A stretch of 64,000 nt of DNA. Origin: Chitinophagales bacterium (GTDB taxonomy: Bacteria; Bacteroidota; Bacteroidia; Chitinophagales; Chitinophagaceae). Position 1 is the stretch's first letter. Each line of letters opens with the position of its first letter. The stretch covers positions 22,622 to 86,621 of the forward strand of contig JAAFIK010000015.1 in NCBI GenBank assembly GCA_013298665.1, given 5' to 3'. A program made the position numbers and the translations under genes. Below the pieces are notes generated by a model. That model saw only the letters and a program-made list of their open reading frames with translations, was not told where the DNA came from and searched no databases. Positions 7,749 to 15,420 of this stretch are shown in pieces.

Positions 7749-8627
7749 TTACAATCCGCTTACAAATTCCATAACCTCGCTGAACGATTTTTTGAACGTG
7801 ATCGGCGGGGGAATCTTCTTCTCGTAAGTATGGGTAAGGTGCCCCGAAATAACAATCGGACAGTTGCTGAATTTTTTGGTGATATTGCTGATGAACCGGT
7901 CAAAATTGAAATTTTGGCCTACCGTGGTGAGGTGACAATAAAGATAATCAGGTTTTTTGAGATTCACCACATAGGCAATATCGTCTAATGGAACGCTTGA
8001 CCCGAGATAAATGGTGTTTACACCTCTGTTTTTGAGTAAATAACACATAAAAAGAAGACCCAATTCATGATATTCACCTTCAGGTAAAAATAAGAGAACA
8101 GTTTTATCCACATGCAGAGAGGAAACAATGCTTTCAATGCCAACAATAAGTTTCTGACGGATTATATTGGTTACAAGGTGTTCCTGCGCAGGATTTATAT
8201 GGCTGGTAAGCCATAAAATACCAATCTTTTCGAGATATGGAAAGATGATCTGTGTAATGGTACGCTCTATGCCCCTGGACAGGATGTAATTATCAAGAAT
8301 CTGTTCAAAATGCTCAACATCCAGATCAACCATACACTGAATCATTTCATTGACAATTCTTTCCTGCTGGGCTTGTAACTGATTTAGTGAGAGCAGTTTT
8401 TCACGTATATCGGCCTCGCTCATCTTATCAATATGCGATATCTTATAGCCATATTTATTGAGGAGCGCAATATTGAGTATTTTTTTTAACTCCGAGTTAC
8501 TGTAGTACCTGATATTGGTATCTGTGCGCTCGGGTTTCAGGAACGAATACCGCTGCTCCCATATCCGGATGGTATGTGCCTTGATTCCGGACAAATTTTC
8601 AAGGTCTTTTATCGTAAAGGAACTCAT
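7749..8627 (-). CDS. MerR-family regulator with cobalamin-binding domain (CarH/LitR-like photoreceptor)
   Basis: 292 aa from the chosen ATG at 8627 (a TTG at 8645 would add six residues). The N-terminal MerR winged helix reads FTIKDLENLSGIKAHTIRIW and YYSNSELKKI. The middle four-helix region contains W139-x9-E149-H150, the CarH light-sensing motif. The C-terminal B12-binding Rossmann domain contains ExHxxG with H187, the expected lower axial ligand of adenosylcobalamin. Family members (CarH, LitR) repress carotenoid genes in the dark and release DNA when light breaks the Co-C bond. Genes next to it are the ECF sigma factor and the crt operon, fitting that role. The residue after W139 is Leu, whereas Thermus CarH has His132 there; the light-state bis-His adduct may therefore differ. 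Confidence 0.88.
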   Translation of the reverse strand: MSSFTIKDLENLSGIKAHTIRIWEQRYSFLKPERTDTNIRYYSNSELKKILNIALLNKYGYKISHIDKMSEADIREKLLSLNQLQAQQERIVNEMIQCMVDLDVEHFEQILDNYILSRGIERTITQIIFPYLEKIGILWLTSHINPAQEHLVTNIIRQKLIVGIESIVSSLHVDKTVLLFLPEGEYHELGLLFMCYLLKNRGVNTIYLGSSVPLDDIAYVVNLKKPDYLYCHLTTVGQNFNFDRFISNITKKFSNCPIVISGHLTHTYEKKIPPPITFKKSFSEVMEFVSGL

Positions 8628-8651
8628 TATGAATGCTTTATGCAAGTATTA

Positions 8652-8675
8652 CAACCAGTTATTCATTTTGTTTAA
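8652..8675. promoter_or_regulatory. Candidate operator upstream of the merR-family gene
   Basis: Plus-strand CAACCAGT then, after ten bases, GTTTAA, resembling the elements upstream of crtI and the sigma gene but with a longer, looser spacer. Suggests autoregulation; weaker than the other two copies. Confidence 0.33.
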
Positions 8676-8706
8676 AACATTTGTAAATATATTAAACATT
8701 ATGGTG

Positions 8707-8731
8707 GGCGCCAATATTTTTAATTGGTGCC
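8707..8731. terminator. Stem-loop between polysaccharide and carotenoid loci
   Basis: Arms GGCGCCAAT and ATTGGTGCC with a 7-nt AT loop, one mismatch that is a G-U pair in plus-strand RNA. It lies just downstream of the sugar transferase gene (minus strand). There is no strong U tract, so terminator function is only likely. Confidence 0.4.
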
Positions 8732-8752
8732 TTGGTTGATACGTTAATGGGC

Positions 8753-9409
8753 TCAAAATTGCCTGTCTGGCAATCCTTTCAGCCATTTGTGGGTAAGCTG
8801 GTGTTTGGGGAAAATGATTGACCAGGCAGTCAAAAAGATGATTTTAACATCGGTGAGCAGGGAACAATGCTCCTGGTACCACATCTCCAGTGCTCCTTTA
8901 TAGGGATAAATGGCAGCATACATGGCCTTGGGGTCGGCGGCTTCGGAGACAATCTTTTCTTCATCACGAAAAATGAGTGATCCAACCCCTGTCATACCCG
9001 GTTTGCAATTATATATCCGTTCACGTATCTCAGTTGGATAAAGTGCTACACTTACTGCCATCAATGGCCGGGGCCCCACAATACTCATATCGCCTTTAAA
9101 TACGTTGATAATCTGTGGCAGTTCATTGATTTTTGTAATACGGAGTAATTTCCCAAATCCCGTAACCCGGGGGTCATTGCGTAATGTGATTTCACCAGTG
9201 CCAATGTTGGGGCTGTTTTTCAGCATCGTGGCAAATTTCCAGATATAGAAGGGCTTGTTGCGATAGCCGAGCCGTTGCTGAAAATAAAAAACCTCATGTT
9301 CTCCTGTAAGCTTCAGTATGATCATACAAGGCAACAATATGGGAGACAGCAGAACCAATGCCACTGTGGCAATCAGGATATCGATAACGCGTTTGAGTAA
9401 TTTGTACAT
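8753..9409 (-). CDS. Initiating sugar-1-phosphate transferase (PglC/WcaJ-type monotopic phosphoglycosyl transferase)
   Basis: Transfers a sugar-1-phosphate from a nucleotide sugar to undecaprenyl phosphate, starting repeat-unit assembly at the inner membrane. 218 aa, short PglC-like form with one N-terminal hydrophobic hairpin (residues about 7-32), then FQQRLGYRNKPFYIWKF, and KINELPQIINVFKGDMSIVGPRPL. The position of the catalytic Asp-Glu dyad (usually SLDELPQ) reads Asn-Glu here. ATG start at 9409. Together with the PglE-like and PglD-like genes upstream, the substrate may be a UDP-diacetamido-trideoxyhexose; no 4,6-dehydratase for it is in the window. Confidence 0.9.
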   Translation of the reverse strand: MYKLLKRVIDILIATVALVLLSPILLPCMIILKLTGEHEVFYFQQRLGYRNKPFYIWKFATMLKNSPNIGTGEITLRNDPRVTGFGKLLRITKINELPQIINVFKGDMSIVGPRPLMAVSVALYPTEIRERIYNCKPGMTGVGSLIFRDEEKIVSEAADPKAMYAAIYPYKGALEMWYQEHCSLLTDVKIIFLTAWSIIFPKHQLTHKWLKGLPDRQF

Positions 9410-9434
9410 GGGTAATCGTTGGTCTGCAGGAGGG

Positions 9435-10565
9435 TTAAAACGCTTCTTTTATCTTATTAGCCACAGCTTCCAGCTCAGCATCAGTAATATTAGTGCTGCA
9501 GGGTATGCTCAGGCAATGTTGGTAAACATGGTTGGAGCGGTCGTTAAGGGATACGTAACGGTCGTTGGAAAACATCCGTAACTGGTTCATCGGTACCCAA
9601 AATGGGCGACTCTGCATTTTGTTTTCATTAAGCAACTTCAGTACTGCTTTTTGCCTTTCCGTGCTGATGGTTGGCAGCCACCAGTTGGGCGTTACATCGG
9701 CGCTTACTTCCTGGAAACCGATGTCGCCAATGCCGCTGAGGGCATCTTTATAGAATCTGATGATTTCGTGTTTGCGACGGATAAAACCGGACAACTGCTC
9801 CATTTGTGCCACGCCCATCGCAGCAGCCACATTCACCAGCCGGTAATTGTACCCTATTTCATCATGCACATACTCAAATGAATCGCTTTTGGCCTGTGTA
9901 GTAAGGTGCTTGGCTTTTTTGGCGAGCGCCTCGTTGTCGGTAACGATCATACCCCCACCGCCAGTAGTGATGATCTTATTGCCATTATAGCTGAAAGTAC
10001 CCATCAACCCGAAACTGCCGGCGTGTTTGCCTTTATAATAACTACCAAGTGCTTCTGTACTGTCTTCAATAACAGTAATGTTGTGCTGTTGTGCAAGTGC
10101 CAGTAAACGATCCATATCACCGATATTACCCAGCACATGTACGGGCATGATCACTCTTATGCGGCGACCATCTTTTTTATAGTAACAAACGCCTTCGCGT
10201 TGTTCTGTTTCTTCTGTAAGAAAGTTTTCCAGCAAATCGAGATCCATCTGCCAGCTGCCGGGATGAGTGTCTATCAATATTGGATTTGCACCGGTATATT
10301 TGATGGCATTGAGTGTGGCGATGAAAGTGATATTAGGCGCAATAACGTATTCGCCTGCTTCAATGCCCATCAGCACCAGACAAATGTGTAATGCAGTAGT
10401 ACCGCTGCTTGTGGCAACAGCATATTGCGTACCCGCAAATGCAGCACTCATTTTTTCAAACTGGTCCACATAGCTGCCTACACTGCTTACCCAGCCGGTT
10501 TCGATGCACTCAGAAACATATTTTAACTCATTGCCGCCCATATTAGGGCCAGAAAGAAGAAGCAT
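9435..10565 (-). CDS. PLP-dependent aminotransferase, DegT/DnrJ/EryC1/StrS family (LegC/PglE-like)
   Basis: Transaminates a 4-keto NDP-sugar, making a 4-amino sugar for the polysaccharide. The start MLLLSGPNMGG (ATG 10565, 376 aa) matches family N-termini; a frame opening at 10604 would add 13 unlikely residues. The PLP-binding lysine is in SYNGNKIITTGGGG. GPNMGGNELKYVSECIETGW is typical of LegC-type enzymes. Between the sugar transferase and an epimerase on the same strand; the PglD-like acetyltransferase one gene further is the natural partner. Confidence 0.88.
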   Translation of the reverse strand: MLLLSGPNMGGNELKYVSECIETGWVSSVGSYVDQFEKMSAAFAGTQYAVATSSGTTALHICLVLMGIEAGEYVIAPNITFIATLNAIKYTGANPILIDTHPGSWQMDLDLLENFLTEETEQREGVCYYKKDGRRIRVIMPVHVLGNIGDMDRLLALAQQHNITVIEDSTEALGSYYKGKHAGSFGLMGTFSYNGNKIITTGGGGMIVTDNEALAKKAKHLTTQAKSDSFEYVHDEIGYNYRLVNVAAAMGVAQMEQLSGFIRRKHEIIRFYKDALSGIGDIGFQEVSADVTPNWWLPTISTERQKAVLKLLNENKMQSRPFWVPMNQLRMFSNDRYVSLNDRSNHVYQHCLSIPCSTNITDAELEAVANKIKEAF

Positions 10566-10608
10566 AATTGTGGTTTTAAAGGGGTTTCCCGGTCGGTCAG
10601 GCAATTAT

Positions 10609-11580
10609 TTATATGTTCCTGAACTTTTGCGCAAAAGAATCGGTTACCACACCTGTTTTGAGCAGGGTGTAAATTTCTTTAATGCCATCAGGTACCGTTT
10701 TGGTAATGGTATAACCGAGTTCGTTTTTGATTTTGTCAAAATTTACCCGGTAGTCACGCGGGTCTTCATTCATTTCCACATAGTTCACTTTAACATTCGG
10801 TACAATCTTGCACACTTCCTCAATGAGCATCCCTTTGTTGTAGTTTTCCTCGGTAGTACCTACATTGAACACGTTGGCCCTTACTTTCTCTTCCGGACTT
10901 TCAAGTACCAATACTACAGCACGTGCCAGATCATCAACATGGCAGTATGGCCTCCAGAACTGAGCTCCCCAGATTTCCTGTTCCCCATGTATTGTGGCGT
11001 TGCGGGTAAACTCGTTGACGGTAAGGTCGAAACGGATACGCGGCGAAAACCCATATACAGTACTAAAACGTAAAGCAGTAGAACATATTTTGGTATCCCC
11101 GCGTTCTTCGAGTAAATATTTCTCGAATTTCACTTTGAGTTCAGCGTATAGCGATACAGGGCGTAACTCGGAGGTTTCTGTAACAAATGAGCCCGGATCC
11201 GGCATCTTGCCATAATTGCTGCAGGTGCTTGCAAATACAAAACGTTTCAGACCAGCTTTTTCGGCGGCTTCAAAGAGTGCCACGCTGCCATCCCAGTTGG
11301 TTGCATTAGCTTCTTCACTGAATTTTTTGCAGGCAGGATCTCCTACAATTGCGGCAAGGTGTGCCACAGCATCTACTCCTTCGAGTGCCAATGCAACATC
11401 TTCAGCATTGCGGATATCGCCCTTCATAAACTCAAAGCCAGGGTTCAGCATCACGTCGTACAACGCGTCGCCGCCAAACTTTAAACTGTCGATTACCTTT
11501 ACCTGGTACCCTTTGTTCAGCAGTTGGCGTACCAATACCGATCCGATGTACCCTGCGCCACCCGTAACTAATACTTTCAT
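10609..11580 (-). CDS. NAD-dependent epimerase/dehydratase (extended SDR)
   Basis: Nucleotide-sugar modifying SDR. MKVLVTGGAGYIGS at the N-terminus supplies the GxxGxxG motif, and YAELK is the YxxxK catalytic pair. 323 aa from ATG 11580; upstream in-frame codons to 11640 look non-coding and would overlap the putative promoter. A perfect -7 box (minus-strand TACCTTTG) lies at 11602-11609. The precise reaction (4-epimerase, dehydratase or reductase) cannot be told from the sequence alone. Confidence 0.85.
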   Translation of the reverse strand: MKVLVTGGAGYIGSVLVRQLLNKGYQVKVIDSLKFGGDALYDVMLNPGFEFMKGDIRNAEDVALALEGVDAVAHLAAIVGDPACKKFSEEANATNWDGSVALFEAAEKAGLKRFVFASTCSNYGKMPDPGSFVTETSELRPVSLYAELKVKFEKYLLEERGDTKICSTALRFSTVYGFSPRIRFDLTVNEFTRNATIHGEQEIWGAQFWRPYCHVDDLARAVVLVLESPEEKVRANVFNVGTTEENYNKGMLIEEVCKIVPNVKVNYVEMNEDPRDYRVNFDKIKNELGYTITKTVPDGIKEIYTLLKTGVVTDSFAQKFRNI

Positions 11581-11601
11581 GCGATGATTTTTTTTGCGCT
11601 G

Positions 11602-11609
11602 CAAAGGTA
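11602..11609 (-). promoter_or_regulatory. Putative -7 box of the epimerase gene
   Basis: Minus-strand TACCTTTG, perfect TAnnTTTG match, 21 bp before the chosen ATG at 11580. No clear TTTG -33 box. Confidence 0.45.
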
Positions 11610-11682
11610 GGGGTTTGTGCATGAAAAGCAGCGGCAGCATGGGTTGTTTTAACCAATCTCCCGCCCGGATGTAGCCGTATAA

Positions 11683-12309
11683 TTACCTCATCCGTGCAGG
11701 ATTTCCTACTACGGTTGCCGCATCAGGTACATCTTTTATCACGACTGCGCCTGCGCCAATCATAACATTACTGCCAATGGATATACCCTGGCGTACCACT
11801 GCACCTGCGCCAACAAAAGTATTGCGACCCACTTGTACATTGCCACAGAGTACAGCGCCGGGCCCGATATGGGCAAAAGCAGCAACATTACACTCGTGTT
11901 CTATGATGCAACCGGTATTGCAAATAACACCTTCGTGGATTGTCACAAGGGGATTGATGACAGCCCGGGCAGCAATCATAACCCCCGATGTTGCGATGGC
12001 AGCAGAGGGGTCTATAATGGCAGCAGTATGCAGAGCATTGATGGGAATGACTTTTTTTTGCCCAAGGGCGGCAGCAATGTTGCACCGAATGCTATTGTTG
12101 CCGATTGCAATAAAAAAATCCTGTATGGCAAAAGCAGCCATGGCTTCAGCCGAGGTTTCGGTACCGAGGTACTCAAGTCCGAATGGATTGTATTGCTTTA
12201 CCGTGTTGTCGCAATAATGGGTAACCAGTCTTCCGGCAGACCTGAAGATGCCTGCTGCTACGTAAGCGTGACCGGAGTAGCCGATGAGTATCACAGATTT
12301 TTGGGTCAT
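11683..12309 (-). CDS. Sugar O/N-acetyltransferase, PglD/NeuD family
   Basis: Left-handed beta-helix acyltransferase, 208 aa. The N-terminal Rossmann-like nucleotide-sugar binding part begins SVILIGYSGHAYVAAGI. The C-terminal half is hexapeptide repeats (IGPGAVLCGNVQVGRNTFVG). It would acetylate the amino sugar produced by the PglE-like enzyme at 9435. Its start overlaps the stop of the upstream GT4 gene by 4 bp, so the two are translationally coupled. Confidence 0.88.
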   Translation of the reverse strand: MTQKSVILIGYSGHAYVAAGIFRSAGRLVTHYCDNTVKQYNPFGLEYLGTETSAEAMAAFAIQDFFIAIGNNSIRCNIAAALGQKKVIPINALHTAAIIDPSAAIATSGVMIAARAVINPLVTIHEGVICNTGCIIEHECNVAAFAHIGPGAVLCGNVQVGRNTFVGAGAVVRQGISIGSNVMIGAGAVVIKDVPDAATVVGNPARMR

Positions 12310-13463
12310 GGTTGTTGTAATAATTGCGTATAAGCCTCATGCAAGGCGGCCCAGACAGTTTCCTGCCGGTAAAATTTATGTATGTTCTGGTGCAGCCGGC
12401 CGGCCATTGTACGCATATCAGCCGGATGCGCCAGCGCGAAATCAATTTGTGCTGACAGGCTGGCCTTGTCGCCTGCCGGAAATAGTAACCCTGTAAATTT
12501 CTCTTCAACAATATCTGTATTTCCGGCTATTGCTGAACATACAATCGGTGTTTGCATGGCACCCGCCTGCAGCAATACATTCGGAAAGCCTTCACGGTGT
12601 GAGGGGAACACGAAGAGATTGGCAACAGCCATAAAATATTCAACCCGGTTGGTCCAGTCAATATGAATAATTGCCGGATTGGTTCTGATCGCATCAAGTG
12701 TTTCGGCCGGAAGCGGATCAAGATCCGGCTCAAATTGCCCTGTCAGCAAAAGGCGGATATGGGTATGCGTTTTGTGCAGTTGGGTAAATACATCTACAAG
12801 TTCGGTTATACCCTTGTCCTTTACCAGTCTTCCAACACATAGCAGGTAAGTGAGGCCGGGGTCGAATTGCAGCTGGTCTTCTGTTTGCTCCAGTAATACA
12901 GGATCGAGCATACTGCGGTTGAAACGTTGTACATCAATTCCATTCGACGAACCTTTGCTGATGACCCGTAATTTTCCCGGATCTGTGAGCTTTTGAGTGA
13001 GAATATAATCGTATAGCGAATAACTGTTTGGCCATACCTGGTTAGCCGCCCGGTAGGTTAATTTTTCTGTAAATCGCAAAATCCGGTATTTGATACCCTT
13101 TTCTACCATTAATGGCATACCGGCTACGGTATGTATCCGAACCTTAACCCCGCTGATTTTTGCTGCCAGCATTCCCAGCAGACCAGCTTTTGGGGTATGG
13201 GTATGAACGATAGCAGGCTTTTCTTTGCGGAATAGCCGTATGAGTTGCCACAGGCAGATGAGATCCTGCCAGGGTGTAATTTTCCGGGTCATGGGAATCA
13301 CCGTATGCGGGCACTGTTCTTTAGCCAGGACCTCTTCTAATTCTTTACCCTGAGCACTGACCATCAACACATCAAACCCGGCATTCTTCATATACAGCAT
13401 CTGCCCGTGCAACAGGTAACGCAGGGCCATGGGTACTGTAGTGATTCGGATAAGTTTACCCAT
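12306..13463 (-). CDS. Glycosyltransferase family 4
   Basis: GT-B fold retaining glycosyltransferase, 385 aa, probably the PglA-like enzyme adding the second sugar. The N-terminal acceptor domain contains PAIVHTHTPKAGLLGMLAAK. The C-terminal donor domain has CVGRLVKDKGITELVD and the nucleotide-binding EGFPNVLLQAGAMQTPIV. Its start overlaps the asnB gene by 8 bp and its end overlaps the acetyltransferase by 4 bp, forming a coupled run. Confidence 0.9.
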   Translation of the reverse strand: MGKLIRITTVPMALRYLLHGQMLYMKNAGFDVLMVSAQGKELEEVLAKEQCPHTVIPMTRKITPWQDLICLWQLIRLFRKEKPAIVHTHTPKAGLLGMLAAKISGVKVRIHTVAGMPLMVEKGIKYRILRFTEKLTYRAANQVWPNSYSLYDYILTQKLTDPGKLRVISKGSSNGIDVQRFNRSMLDPVLLEQTEDQLQFDPGLTYLLCVGRLVKDKGITELVDVFTQLHKTHTHIRLLLTGQFEPDLDPLPAETLDAIRTNPAIIHIDWTNRVEYFMAVANLFVFPSHREGFPNVLLQAGAMQTPIVCSAIAGNTDIVEEKFTGLLFPAGDKASLSAQIDFALAHPADMRTMAGRLHQNIHKFYRQETVWAALHEAYTQLLQQP

Positions 13464-15300
13464 TGAGATAAATTTTTCGATGCCATACTTCCATAGAAAA
13501 CAACATCCAGATCATCTTTGCTCTTTTTTCGTCCGACACCCGGAGGGTATGGTCAAGCAAAGGAGCGGTAAACCGCTGATCGATAAACTGCCTGTGCAAA
13601 GCATTGGGGCTATGCAGGTAATCCATAATCATCTCCCTGAGTTCATTTTCAACCCAACTTTTCAGGGGTATCTCAAACCCGCGTTTGGGTTGACCTGCAA
13701 GTTCGGTGGGCAGGTATTTTTTGGCCAACTGGCGAAGCAGGTACTTGGTGGTGGTGCCATTTATCTTATACTTGTCGTTCATCCCGGGTACATACTCCAG
13801 TAACTCCTTACATAAAAAAGGACTTCTGCCTTCCAGCGAACTGGCCATAGTAGCGATATCCATCTTTACCAGTAAGTCGCTGAAAAGATTGGTGTCAAAA
13901 TCCATATTCATCAACTTCTTCAGCCCACTGAGGGGGGAGGATGCAATGGTGTCAAAGTCCTGCCGCAGGGGAGCCATATAGTCAAATGATGGCGGTAAGA
14001 TAAACTGCTCAAAATCTTCCATAATATCCACACCGGCACTCAGGTAAATTTCGAGATTCTTTTTCGAGGCCAGTGAGGCCAGCCGGTAGAGGTAGTTGTA
14101 TTTGGATTTTTTATTGTTCGAGGGGGGTAAGATTTTCCTGAGTGCACCGGCACTGCCCCTCACCAGGCCGTTTTTCCTGAAAAAATCATATTTCGCAAAT
14201 GGGACATAGCGACGGTAACCACCAAAAAGTTCATCTGCCCCGTCGCCATTAAGGATTACGGTAAGGTGTTTACGCGCTTCCCGGCTTACATAGTAACTTG
14301 GAATAGCTGAACTGTCAAAAAAAGGTTCGCCGTAATTGGCGAGAATTTTTTCCAGATCATCCTTCAGGTTATTGAAAGAAATATTGATCTCAGTATGGGT
14401 GGTTTGGTATTTGTTTGCCACCAGTTTGGCAAGGGGCGCTTCATTATATTCACCATCAAAAGAAACGGTAAAGGTTTTGAGGCGCTGGTTGTAGCGGCTG
14501 CCAATGGCAGTAGCGAGACCGCTGTCAATCCCGCCGCTGAGGAAACATCCCACTTCTAAGTCTGATGATTCTAACCGGCGTTTAACGGCGGTATTGAGGT
14601 AATCGTCAACCTTTTCCATGCTTTCTTCAAAGGTGTCGCTGTTTGGCCGGGCATAATGCGGGTGTATATTCCACCAGCGCTTTTCGGCTATGGTAAAACT
14701 ATGGCAATTAACGGTGAGGTAGCTGCCGGCCGGCAATTCTGTTACGTTATGGTAAGGGGTGAGGTGGCGATAAAAGCAGCCGAGGCGGGTATAGTGGTAA
14801 AAATTATCAGCATTGATCTGTAAGGGTAAGAGTTTTTTAAGGGTATTGAGTTCACTGGCAAACACCAGCTTTTCCTCATCTTTATAGAAATAGAGGGGCT
14901 TTTTACCTGCCCGGTCGCGTGCAATAAACAGCGTTTTGTCCTGATTGTCGTATAGGGCAAAGGCAAACATACCATCCAGACAGTCCAGCATGGCTGTGCC
15001 CATTTTCCGGTACAGCAAAAGCAGGGTTTCTGTATCAGAAGCTGTTTTTCCGCTAATGCCGTATTGTTCCCGCACCTCTGCGTGGTTATAAATTTCTCCG
15101 TTGAAAATAATCGTATAACGGCCATCCAGCGTCATGGGCTGCTGGCCGGAACCGATATCTACAATGGCTAACCGAAGATGGTAGAAGTCAATATTGTCCT
15201 CCCGAAAGCCGTTTTGTTCGTCCGGCCCCCGGTGCAACATGCTGCTTTTTATACTATCGTAAGCGAGCTTGAAATTAACCGACCCTGCGATACCACACAT
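13456..15300 (-). CDS. AsnB-type glutamine-dependent amidotransferase (copy 1)
   Basis: Class II glutamine amidotransferase with asparagine-synthetase domain, 614 aa from MCGIAGSVNF. The Cys2 nucleophile becomes available after Met removal, so ATG 15300 is the start. The synthetase part holds the PP-loop SGGIDSGLATAIGS and the later FGGYRRY. In polysaccharide loci such proteins are thought to amidate uronic acids rather than make asparagine; the UDP-GlcA epimerase and WbpD-like gene here make uronates plausible targets. It is paralogous to 22419-24332. A -33/-7 pair lies upstream at 15322-15351. Confidence 0.9.
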   Translation of the reverse strand: MCGIAGSVNFKLAYDSIKSSMLHRGPDEQNGFREDNIDFYHLRLAIVDIGSGQQPMTLDGRYTIIFNGEIYNHAEVREQYGISGKTASDTETLLLLYRKMGTAMLDCLDGMFAFALYDNQDKTLFIARDRAGKKPLYFYKDEEKLVFASELNTLKKLLPLQINADNFYHYTRLGCFYRHLTPYHNVTELPAGSYLTVNCHSFTIAEKRWWNIHPHYARPNSDTFEESMEKVDDYLNTAVKRRLESSDLEVGCFLSGGIDSGLATAIGSRYNQRLKTFTVSFDGEYNEAPLAKLVANKYQTTHTEINISFNNLKDDLEKILANYGEPFFDSSAIPSYYVSREARKHLTVILNGDGADELFGGYRRYVPFAKYDFFRKNGLVRGSAGALRKILPPSNNKKSKYNYLYRLASLASKKNLEIYLSAGVDIMEDFEQFILPPSFDYMAPLRQDFDTIASSPLSGLKKLMNMDFDTNLFSDLLVKMDIATMASSLEGRSPFLCKELLEYVPGMNDKYKINGTTTKYLLRQLAKKYLPTELAGQPKRGFEIPLKSWVENELREMIMDYLHSPNALHRQFIDQRFTAPLLDHTLRVSDEKRAKMIWMLFSMEVWHRKIYLNG

Positions 15301-15321
15301 GCAATTCCTTTTTAGTCGAGG

Positions 15322-15351
15322 CAAAATAACTGCATATTATTGAATGACAAA
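15322..15351 (-). promoter_or_regulatory. Putative promoter of asnB copy 1
   Basis: Minus-strand TTTG (15348-15351), 18 bp, then TTATTTTG (15322-15329), one base off TAnnTTTG. The spacing suits Bacteroidota -33/-7 promoters. It ends 21 bp before the ATG. Confidence 0.45.
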
Positions 15352-15364
15352 TGATTATTTAAGA

Positions 15365-15372
15365 TAAATTTG
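15365..15372 (+). promoter_or_regulatory. Putative -7 box of membrane protein copy 1
   Basis: TAAATTTG, a perfect match to TAnnTTTG, with a TTG 22 bp upstream. It lies 48 bp before the ATG at 15421 and back-to-back with the asnB promoter. The overlap with a potential TTG start at 15370 argues against that start. Confidence 0.45.
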
Positions 15373-15420
15373 CTGATATCACAAGCTTTAATCTTAAAGA
15401 ATCGCCTGCCAATTTACTGG

